Origin: Halichondria panicea
Taxonomy: Eukaryota > Porifera > Demospongiae > Suberitida > Halichondriidae
NCBI RefSeq assembly: GCF_963675165.1
Contig: NC_087378.1
Location: 2,527,525-2,591,524 of the forward strand
DNA length: 64,000 nucleotides
Direction of reading: 5' to 3'
The notes under the pieces were generated by a model. The model did no database searches. It saw only the letters and a list, made by a program, of their open reading frames with translations, and was not told the DNA's origin. The position numbers and the translations under genes were made by a program. Shown here piece by piece: positions 36,901 through 48,900 of the stretch. How positions within the stretch are numbered: position 1 is the first letter of the stretch; every line of letters begins with the position of its first letter.

Positions 36901-39900
36901 CCAGCAGACACAAGAGGAGACATTAAAGGACTATCAGGAGCGGCTGGATGCACTTAAGAGATCTCTGGTTTCTACCGGTGAAGGGTTAGCCTCAAAGTTG
37001 GAGCAGAGTTCCCAGTTCAAGGGTGATATGGCAGGTCTGCTCGACTGGATGGATGGTGTGGTGGGTCGAATGGACGAACTGGTCATACGAGATCCGAAGA
37101 GTTTGCCCATTGAGGAGCAGTGCTCAAAATGCAAGGTATGTTCTTGTAGACGTACTTTTCTTTCTATAGGCTGTATATATAATGTACAGCATGTCCTTTC
37201 TGTTGCCATTTCTCAGAACGGCGATTGGAGCTAACCATAATTATTATAAGGCTGGCCTTTACGTACATGTACAATTGGTCCCCAGTTCGCTGTTAATTTT
37301 CGAGGGTCTAAAATTTCAGGATCTGGCTATTTTTGTGAAATATATATCTATAATTTCATGGGAGCATCAGTCCCACCTTTGTTCTATTTCCCTAGAAATA
37401 CTCTCTGTATGGTATACCTCCCAAAATGTTGTATGCACGTACACAAAAACTATGATTGTACTACTGCAGGAGATGCTGGAAGCCCTCTCCTCTCACCAGA
37501 ACACCAAGGACGGCCTCGTTCCTCTCTTTACTCAGCTAACTTCAGAACTTTCTGACGGCAGTGACGAGACAACACAGCTACAAAACCAGTTAGATCAGCT
37601 CAACACAAAGTGGTCAAACCTGACTGACCAGTTACGCCAATACCAATCCAACCTAGACACTGCCCTGCCCCTAGCCAAGAGCCACGAGGGTGCCATGAGC
37701 AGACTGGTACCGTGGGTTCCCAACACACTGGAGCGACTGGAGAATTTGGGACCTCCCCCCGCTGAGCCCAACCTCGTGGAGCAGCTTAAGACTGAAGTGG
37801 AGGTACTGTATATACAACAACAAAAACTCTGTATGCTATACAGTTGCAATGTAATTTGCGAATTCAGTAGTTTAGCTCATGGGTGACACTTTATCACTAA
37901 CTTGTATCCTAAAGATTCGTCATGTACAATGTGTTCAATTGATGGTTTTCTATTTATACAGAATCTGAAGACTGAATACAACACTCTAGCCCCAGTCTAC
38001 TCCTCATGTGTTGAGGGTGGCCAGTCCCTATCCAGCATGTGCCAGGAGGGGGAACCCAAGAAAGACATGGATACAGGGATTCAAGACCTCAAGGTCCAGT
38101 GGGATCAGCTCAACTCTCAATTTGGAGACATCCTTCAGAAGCTAAATGATGCTCTAGTACAGACCCAAGAGTTCCAGGGCATCGCTAACGGGCTAGACCG
38201 ATGGATGGACACTATGGGGAGCACACTCAGACAGCAGAAACGCATTGCAGCCAGGGTGAAGCTTATCGAGCCACAGGTGGAAGGATTCCGAGTGAGATAT
38301 ATGTATACATGTATATTGAGTAGTGAAAGCTATAGTAATGTATTGGTATACTTTATGGTTACATGTAGTCTGTGCTTAAAATCGGCTTTTGATGATAACA
38401 GTGAAGCATCTCATTATTATGTTTCAAATTGTCCACACACATTTCCTAGCACATCCTCAGTGACATAGCAGCCTATTCTGCCACAGTGGAGCAGGCCAAG
38501 GCTATTGGACGCTCCCTCGTTGATGACAGCAAACCCGAGGAAAGTCAGAAAGTCACTGGGCGTCTAGAGGCACTCACAACTCAGTTCCGACAGCTAGAGT
38601 CCGTGGCTCAGACCAGGATGGCTCGATTAGAGGCTGCCCTCAAGTGTGCAGCTGCTTACGAGAATGAAGGGTCAGAGTTCAACCGATGGCTGGTTGATGC
38701 TGAGGGGAGGTTAGGATCACTAGAGCAGCTGGCTATTGCCTCACAGCCCTTGAAGCAACAGCTAGAGGACGTTAAGGTATTCTTTGATGTTCATACATGT
38801 ACTTTTCTGTTTACCCTGTTCATAATCGTAGTCTTCTCACTGCGTGTATGTTGTAACTTGCACGATTTTTGTGTACATTGTTAAATAGCTAAAGGATATT
38901 TCACTTTAAGATGAGGTTAAGCAATGAGGTGCAATAGATCATGACTACTCCTCTATCCTTGTGCAGTCATTCAGCCAAGATGTGGAGGCCCACACTCCAG
39001 ATATGGGTAGGGTCACCAAGACAGAGGAGGACCTCTTTGACACAGAGCTGCCCACTATACAACTCTGTGAAGAGCACCTATCAAAGGCCAACGAAGAGCG
39101 GAAACTGGTTTTACCAGATTGGCTGGAGCGTCCAGGTGCCCCTGAAGCAGTCGAAGTTGGGGTTGACTTGCGTGACCGGTTTGACGGGTTACAAGCCTCT
39201 TTGAGTGATCGTCTCGACCAGGCCACCCAATGTCTTGCAAGTGTGTTGGCGTATGAGGCCGACTGTGATAAGTTCAGTGAGTGGTTATCCAGAGAGGTGG
39301 AGTCTATTGGGTCTCTACCTGCACCTGCATTCACTGTGGAGGAGCTCAATGACCAACTAGCACAGCTTGAGGTAACTGTGTATGTATGTGCACATTGCAT
39401 TAAAGGATCACCTCAGATCGATTGAATGTTAGGAAATTTTACCACCAAAAGAGCCTTAATTTTAAAATGTGGGCTATCTCGTTCTACATAATTATTTGCA
39501 TCACTCTTTCTTGCAGTGTGTTTAAAAGTAAATGTAGCCTGGGCACACACATGTACATATATACATGAGTGGCTACCTGCTGAATGTCTGGGATAAGCTA
39601 GTCTCTAAGTTTGGCTGTAACTGTTTCTTAGTATGCACGGACATTATTACTGTATTACTTGTGCTATACAGAATATCCAGCGGGACTTCAAGAACCGAGA
39701 AGACTCTCTTGAATCCCTGGATGCTCTCGGCACATCCCTCATAGAGTCGTGTAAGTCTGAGCTCAGTGCCTCCTCTGCCAGGATCAAGCTCTCTGATATT
39801 AATGAGATGTGGGGAGACTCTCTGGCTGCTCTGAACGGCAGGGAGGAGGGACTCAAGAAGGCTCTAGTGTTGGCTCAGACTTATCAGGTATGAGTGCACT

Positions 39901-42900
39901 TCCAATTTCTCACCCATGCTTGTTGGCATTGTTAGTAGTTGCTTTGTAATTATGTACATGTACATGTATACATCCTTCTTAAATTATATGTAGAGTATGT
40001 ACATGTCTTTGTGTTCTTTGCATGTATAACCTGCATATTGGCTATTTTCACGCTCCGGTATTAATCCCCCCTGCACCATACAGGCCCTTCATGACAGCTT
40101 TGATGAGTGGGTTACAGACTGTGAGACAAAGGTGGCCCAACCTCTCAAGTTGGACGGAGATCCCAAGGCACTCAAGAAACAACTCCAACAACTAAAGGTG
40201 AAGCAATGCTGTGATACGCTATACATGTACATGCAGTATATTTAACTCACACATGTACAAGTACGTTTATAAGGTACATGTACAATGTATGCTCGTAGTA
40301 CATGTACAACGTATCAGCTTGATTTTCAATTTCCTTGTACATGTACATGTTTATCAGAGACATACGTAGGCACAGATCCAAATGCATGTACCTGTGTCTG
40401 TGTTGTGTTTGCACACATTACAGAACAGTGTGTTTCAGTAGAGGAAACATTGGAGCTCTGCTTCACATGTACATGTACGTACATGTATGTATTCAATGTT
40501 AGGGCAGCATTATTGTTGATTCATGCATTCACATATTGTGTACACTACTCAATCCTCACAGGCTCTTGAGGAGAACATAGCTGAGGCCAAGTTAGAATTG
40601 AAGAAGTTGGTCGATGCTGGTCACAAACTGGAGGCGTGTACTGGGACCCAACCCTCCTCCCTGCCTGATATTGGCTACATTGCTCTTGAGGACAGATACC
40701 TCGCCCTCAAGGTACTGTCGCAACTCATGCACAGGCTGCTCTTAGGCTATTAACTCCACTGCATAGTTGATCAAGAAAATTTTGAATATCTAAATTTTGT
40801 AGTAGTGCAGTATAGACCACACCCTGAAAAGTCAACTACTTTTAGTTTTAGTTAACTGCAATCAATCTTAATGTTTGGATCTGTATATCCAGTGTAAATT
40901 ATTGTTAATTCAAAGAGAAACTTAACGTTCATATTTTCTATCCTGTGCAGATGAAGGTGGGAGAGAGGTGTTCTAAGATAGAGGAGGCCCTGGGTCAGGC
41001 CAGTGACTTGCGGGCACAGCTGGATGACTTGCTCAAGCAGCTGGAGAAACTAAAGACTCAGTTAGCAGCTCACAAACCACCTCGAGTGCAGTGCACCCAT
41101 CTGGAGAGGCAGATACAGGACCTCAACGTATGTCACTGAGTCACACACTCTCGCTCAATTAGAAAATAATGGTACACTTTCTGCATACTTTTCGCCATTT
41201 CATGGCCATGAATACGTGTATATGCATTATACGTATAGGTATAGTATAGGATGATTAGTTTTTAGTACCAGCTCCTGGCATGTTACTACAAGTATAAAAT
41301 TTCCGTTAGCTTGACATGTACACACATAAACACATGTGTATACACTCGGCTGTATCTGCATATGCAGGGCACAGAAGCAGTGTTCACTGGGCTCCAGCCC
41401 AAGCTGGTGGAAGCCAAACAAGAGGGTGCTGCTTTTGCTTCCATGGACACCAGTGCCACACCCCCTCCTGAAGGTGGGTAATCTATTCTAGGGTTGTTTG
41501 TGGTTTACTTACTACGGTTAGCAACTTTTACAGACCTATGCTAGCATGTGATTATAATCACTCCTTTGATTACTAGAGACACTCTGTATAAGTATTTGTG
41601 TACCTACTTATCACATGATGTCTATTTACAGGTGTACCATCAGGAGCGAACATTCAGGAGCTACTCACTGACCTGGACAGAGCCGAAGATAAGGTGGATG
41701 GTCTGCTCAAACACTGGAGGGACCTCTTGGCCAACAACCTGCAGACAGCCAACGACTTCCAACAGCATCACAAGTAAGTACTGCATTGATGTATGTGGCT
41801 GAAAAGTTTTACTAAATATTAAAGCATTTTCACAAATTTATAGTGGGATGCTACATACTATGAGAGTGCACATATTTACAAGGAACGATTCTAACCATCC
41901 TTTTCCTTGTAGGGAACTTTTGGACTGGGCAGCAGAAAGAGAGGTTGAGATGGGTGGGGCTGAGCCAGTCAGGGGCGTTCCAGAAGGAGCAGAGGAACAG
42001 CTGCAGCAAATTGAGGTCAGTTTATAACAGTGGTTAGCTTTGCTGTATTGTCTTGCTATAATTTAAGTGTTGTGTTTTTTGTGTGTATTCACTAAATGTA
42101 TTCTTCTTTATTGTTATTTTTTTATGCAGTCAATACAAACTGAGCTGAACCAACAGAAGGCTAAGCAGGACAGTGTGGCTGCTCTGGGACAACTATTGAC
42201 CTCCAAGTGCTCGGCAGAAGATGCTGCCTTTGTTAAAGATAAACTCTCTGAGCTCAAATCTGGGTTGGATCGAGTGCAAAGAGGTGTGGACGTCAGGAGG
42301 AGAGTGATTGAAGATGGTCTGGCTAGTGCCCTGGCTTTCCTGGAAGCTTGGAACGATACAATGGCCGCCATTGCTGACAAGAGGGGAGAGTTAGAAGGAT
42401 TGGGAGATGTGGGTGGAGACATTGACACAGTCAAGGCTCAACTAGAGGAGTACAAGGTATGACACTGTGGTGCACAGAGCTACATTTGAGAGCCATGTTT
42501 TCTGCACGATGCTAAGCTAGCAGCTAGTACAAATAATGATTCGTGGCCTGTTTAGTACCATTGAAATCGCAGCATTTAATCGAGGAAGTACAACATGTAT
42601 ACGCTTATCGCATAACTAAATGTTTTTGGAGCCTTATAGATTATCCAAAACTCATAGTTTTATGCTTGCATGTTTCTAACACTACAGGTACAATTTAGGA
42701 AGTGCTTAATTGTTTACATGTACATGTAGCCTCGACCCCAGGCCGATCCGTCTCCAATTGAACGCTAGGTCGCCTACTAGGCCTGGTATTGATTGTATTT
42801 GGGCGTGATCTGGGCGTGGTTTTTAATACATAAAACAAATTGACTCTGTGGTACAACAAAAAATGAATCCTCCAACAGTGGTCTTTAACAACAGCCTCTG

Positions 42901-45900
42901 GGGCAGTATACAGCAGGAAATACTTCCCAGAAGACACTTCTTTGGCAGTGGCAACCAATCAATTCCTTTATTGCTACTGAGGATGGCAGCAGAAACACCG
43001 CTATTGTTTAGACTCCTGACCTGGTCAATCATGAGTCTCATGATGAGAGATACAAGGGGAGAGACAATTAACAAGAACAAAACTTTTGTCAACAGGAGGA
43101 GCTTTGGTCCTACCTAGCTTGTAGTCCATTAAAAAGGGTAGCAACTGATATAGCAGAGACTTGCCATACCCCGTTGGGAACCAGATAAACACGTCCCTTC
43201 CCTCAAACAGGAGCTTGAGAGCCTGGGCCTGTTCTGCCATGAGAGTGAGGCCATCTTGCTTCAAACAAGACAACGCGTTGCATGCATGCCATAGCTAGCT
43301 AGCTATAAATTGAGAACATAACACGGAGCTACATTACTGTAACTTTTACGGGAGTAAAATGCCTCTACGTACACTTTTAGTATTACAGAAAAAAAGCAGG
43401 AAACAAAGTGTGAAGAATCTCTGCTTTTGTTTCCGGTTCCTGCCACGCCCAGATACAATCAATACTAGGCCGTATTTTTCAACTTTGTTCTATTAAAAAA
43501 AAATCGGCCTGGGACCAAGGCTAAATGTACATGTAGATAACTATACTCATTCATATTCATGTACCTAAAATCAACCTACATTTAAGAGAAGGCGTACACG
43601 AGCCCCACTCAGTCAAGTGACCAATATCGTTTGAGTGTATTTGTCACTACTACCATACAGGAATTCGAGGCTTCACTATCTGAGATTAAGCCACGGGTAA
43701 CAAAGGCACTAGAACTGGGCAAGCAACTCAAAGAGAACTGCTCCTCTATTGACGGACCTCACATCTCTGAGCAGCTGGATCAACTGAACAGCGCGTGGTC
43801 CCAGCTCAACTCTGACAGTCTAACGAGGAAGCACAGCCTCGAGGATGGCCTCTTGCAGCTTGGTCAGTTCCAGGATGCCCTGGGGGAACTGCTGGCATGG
43901 ATACTGGACTCCACTGCCAAGCTCTCCAATGCCCCTCTGCCTGGAGTTAAAGTGGGCAGCGTAGAGACTCAGCTTAGGGACCTGCAGGTAAGAGCTTTAT
44001 TGAGCTAATGTTTGAAATGTATGCATTAACACAGCTGCTTGGCAGAACGTTGTACAATGTCATACATGTACATGTGTTTGTGGAGTAGTCTGTCAGTGAC
44101 ACTGTGTGTTTGTTTGTCTGCTCACCTGGATGCAAATTATTTAGTACATGTATATATAGCCTGCACGTTGGCTATAGCTACATGTACTATACATGTAAAA
44201 TTCAGCAAGCCTCTAATTTGATTGCCTAAACGGCTTCCATGCTCATACGATACATGTACATGCTTCACTGTACAACACTCCTCTAGTTGTGAGACATGCA
44301 TAGAGAGCTGTGCAATTAAACGCCGAGGGTTTAGCTCTAGTTACAAAGCTATATTTAACTAATGTGTCTTTGTCGTGTGGTGCAGGCTATAGAGTCTGGC
44401 ATTGGCTCACATGCTCCAAGTGTGGCCTCCCTGAACAGTGCAGGGGAGAAGCTAGGGACACCCTCCAACAATGCGGCAGACATACAGCAGGACCTGGACA
44501 ACCTCAACAGCAAGTAAGTATATCACTGAGTACTGCAATTGTTTAAGCTAATTTCTAATCTGATATACTACGAGGCTTAATTACAGGGTGTCATACAGAA
44601 TTTTGAAGTAGAGGGGGGGAATAAAGACACACGGAGTGTGTCGCCGGCTAGGGGAACCCAGGGGTATGCCCTCTGAAAATTGTTGTTAATTAGGTGGTCT
44701 TAGGGGATTTCTGGTGAGTTTTGTGGTCGTACTTGAATGTAACTTTTAGGAGGGCGAATTTTGAGCCAGAGGGGGATATCCTCTTTCCCCTGTTTGACAC
44801 CCTGCTCATATAACATCACTCAATGCCATAGTTTAACCATGCGTATACGTGTATTTTCTCATACTAGATGCAACTTCTCTGTAGAATAAACCAGCTGTAG
44901 CGCACCAACTGCCCTAACCCTAACAGTGCATGATCTCCCACTTTCCATAGTAGTCATAGACTTGGAGGTGCCATTAAAATTAGATTCATCATGCAGTGGC
45001 TATGTGGGTGGTTAACATATGTGTGATTTAGTAATATCTGGGTGTAGAATTTCCAAATTACATTTTGTTCTAAGAATAGAATTCGATTGTCTGCATTTCA
45101 GTAGTCTATCAGATCTAGATCAACCAAACACAAGTAAATGGTTAACTCCAGAAAACTATAATCTTATCATGAAGATTCTTGCCACTTTTCTGGCACTACT
45201 GCCTCTTCTTCAAGCAAAGCCGATGGATGTATTCAAGGAGCGTACTCTTACCGACTTACTCACAGCGATCATGCAGGAAGAGAGTATGGCCCAGGACACT
45301 AACGAAGCTGTCGATCAGGGGATAGTCGATACTCGACAGTACCCCCGCCCGTTGGCTGAAATGCAGAGCTTCAGTCTAGAAGTGACCAACTGTGATGAAA
45401 TCACCAAAGAAATCCAAAAGAGTGTGGCTTCCTATCTTAGAAATTTTGTCACAAGAAAAGTTACTCTCTCTTGCAGTGGACCTAAACCAGGTGATTGACA
45501 TTATTTTTATCTCTTCATTTCGACATGCATGTGTATGTTCACCGATCCCTCTTCATGCAGCTGGTGCCGGAGTGACTTTCACCAGGTGGGGCCATGATTC
45601 CTGTCCAACTGTCGATGGAACTACACTGGTTTACACGGGACGAGTAGCCGGAGCATACTACAATCAGAGAGGAGGGGGTTCTAACTATCTCTGCCTGCCT
45701 AACGATCCGGAATATGACGAGATCAAAACTATCTATCCAAGTGATTACTCTCGAATATATGGAACAGAATATGAACTCCCAATTACTGGTAAACATGACC
45801 ACGATGCACCATGTGCTGTGTGCTATGATTCTGTTCGAAGCAGTGAGCTAATGATTCCTGCAAAGACAAGGTGCCCTGCCAGCTGGACTAGAGAGTATTA

Positions 45901-48900
45901 TGGTTACCTAATGTCGGAAGCTAATTATGGAGATCGATCTCGTGGCCAATATGTGTGTGTGGATAAAGACCAAGTGTCCCTTCCTGGGTCGATTTCTAAC
46001 TTAAATGGAGCTTTGCTCTACCATGTTCGAGCCACTTGCCATGGCATTCAGTGCCCTGCTTACGACTCAGGAAAAGCATTGACCTGTGTTGTGTGCTCTA
46101 AGTGACAGCATTCTTTTCCAGCAATTAGTATCATGGTTGTTGTGATATAGTGGCTATGGTCGTATATATAGTACAGAAAATGTATATATTTGATACTTTA
46201 ATTGTTCTGAACAGTGTATTGATATAGTGTTCCTAATTGTAGTGATACAAACTTGTTGTTGTTTTTTCAGTTAATCGAATTCTGCTCTTGTTAATTGTAT
46301 AGTTGTAACCATGCATGCAATGATTACAATTATGGCATGGTGTGTTTTTTTTAGACACATGCCAATTAAGCGCACGCGGTTAGACAAAGAACCGCCAACA
46401 AATTTTCCGGTCAGTCTGTTAAACGTCAATGAATCATGTTTGCATTCTAATTAACACACGTATTACGAAATGGCTAGTAAATTGGAGTTGGAGTTGGTCC
46501 CACTATATACTATGCTAGTGATTTTCAACCAAATCCAACTCACTGCATCGATAGCCAAAGAATACTTGAATGGAGACATGATTTATATTACATGCCCTAA
46601 TGCTATGTGGTGTGAAATTAATCATACTATATCGAGTGAAGTGTTTGTAAGGTGTTAAAATTCTTTGTCTAGTGGGTAGCGATCATTCACCAATACATCT
46701 TAGAACCAATTGAGCTTCAAGTATATCGAATGACATTCTTGGGAACAAACATGCACATGCAGCTAGGTGTGCTATGATAAAAACTTTAATCTTCCCAAGC
46801 TTTCTCTGCTTCAATACTTATTAATTAATTTTAAGATTGATACAAGTACAGCTAGGCAACCGCAATATGTGGAGATAGTGCTTTGCACGTTGGTCTGTCA
46901 TATAGAACAGTGTTTCTATATTAATAATTATTTCAGTGTTCCGTGTATTTCGATAGCTACATGCTGTTTTTCGATGATAAAAGTTATAGATCTAGGTGCT
47001 CCATGCATACAACACCACAGTGCACCCCAAACATTAAGCTTTCATTCATTGTTCATCATTCAAACTCCACTCCAGGTGGGATGAACTGAAAGGCCTGGCA
47101 GCAAGCAGAAGCACTGCACTGCAGGAGGCCCTCCCCCAGGCACAGTCATTTGAAGACCGTTGGAAGAAGGAGCTGTCCTGGCTGACAGAGGCTGAGGCTA
47201 GGACCTATGCTGATTGGAGACCCTGTGGACTGCCACTCACCTGTCAGGAAGATTTTGACAAACACAATGTAAGAGTTATAGTAACAGATATTGCTCACTG
47301 CATGTGCATGCATGCTCTGATCTGTCTGCATGGTATAAGCACCATAACATACATGCATTTACTTTCCCATCTCGTACATGCATGGCTGCTTGATGAAACA
47401 CACTGCTGCATGCATGTGTATTATAATCATTTTATCCACTGTCCAGGAGTTCACTAATGAGGTTGAGAGTCATCAAGAGCCAATTAGTCAGCTGAAAGCA
47501 GAAGGGGATGCTCTGAAGGGACAGGGCAATCAGGAGGACCAGCGAGTGGTTGACAGGTGGCTCGGAGACATCCTCAAGAGATATGAAGACCTCACGTTCA
47601 GCCTGGACGAGAGAGAGGTATGTATATATAGTATTATATGCTAGAATCGTAGCCAAAGCCATATTTGAGCCAGGCTTATACATTCAAGACCATATACCCC
47701 TAGATCCGTTTGTGTTGCACATGACTCCAGTGTGTTTATAAATATGTTATGGTTTGCAATGCTGTTTTGCTTCACGGTATAATTATTCTAAAAGTTGTTT
47801 TATGACTGTACACATTCAGGCACAGATGAGTTATGCTACAGAGCGAGCTGGTGAGTTTGACCAGCTCTACTGCGACCTAAGAGACAAGGTAGGGGCACAT
47901 GAGGAGAGTGCAGAGCAGCAGGGCAATATACGATCAGAGGTGGAGGCTGTCAAAGAGCAGATGGAGGAGCATAAGGCAAGGATATACAGCCATGTAGATA
48001 GGAGCTTTACGTTTACACATAATTTATGACAGCTATAATTATAGTGTGATTATAATTTATAATTGCTGTGCATGCCGAATTTTAGCAGGGCTAAAAGGCC
48101 TATAGCTGTTGCATTGGAGTTTAATATACATGTGTATAATTATAGTGCTGATGTTCACTATACCACAATAATATTATAGCATAATCAAATAGAGTGCTAC
48201 ATGCATGTATACTCATACATGGTATTCCATGAAGATATAGAGAATACGTATATAATTATATATTCCAATATAATTGTGGCAGGAGTTCATGCGAGTATTG
48301 GGAGAGCTTGAAGGTCGGTTGGAAGAGCTAGACGGATGGGGGCAGCTGCTCACCAAGGACTGTGTCAAAGCTGATGGGCAGGTCATCGAGGACAGAGTGG
48401 ATGAGCTAAAGTCAGTATCGTGTATAGTGGTGCATGCATGGCTTTATGTTGTAGTGCTCAGTGAATAGAGCTTGCTATATGTGTGCATGTTCATGTTGCA
48501 CTGTTGTTTGCATACAAAAACCCACCAAATCAGCATCAGCACCGGTATCTGCTTAAAATGTATAGTACATGTACTTACAACCGTACCTCACATGCAGCTC
48601 CAATATAGAATCTAATATAGGCCTAGGCTCGATCTGAAAATTGTTGAATAAAGCCTCTTTTACAACCGCCATACAAGCACATAATTATGTACATGTACAT
48701 GTGTCTCATGGAGAAAGCAAACACTCTACATGTCTCCAATAACCAATTAAATTATGATACCTATCCCTCAGGTCTAAATTGGAAGCACTGATCTCGGGGG
48801 GCAACGATCGTCAGGCATCCCTTGAGGAGTCTCTTCTCTCTCTGGGAGAGTTTGAGGAGGCCTATGATGAGTTGTGGGCATGGCTCGCCGAAGTACTAAG

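Noticed and set aside
44908..44926. CCCTAACCCTAACAG, telomere-like in the other orientation
   Set aside because: Two units only; chance or a repeat fragment.
46470..46658. 62-aa open frame [15 protein letters not shown]... inside the spectraplakin intron
   Set aside because: Short, AT-rich surroundings, no recognised domain and no supporting splice partner.
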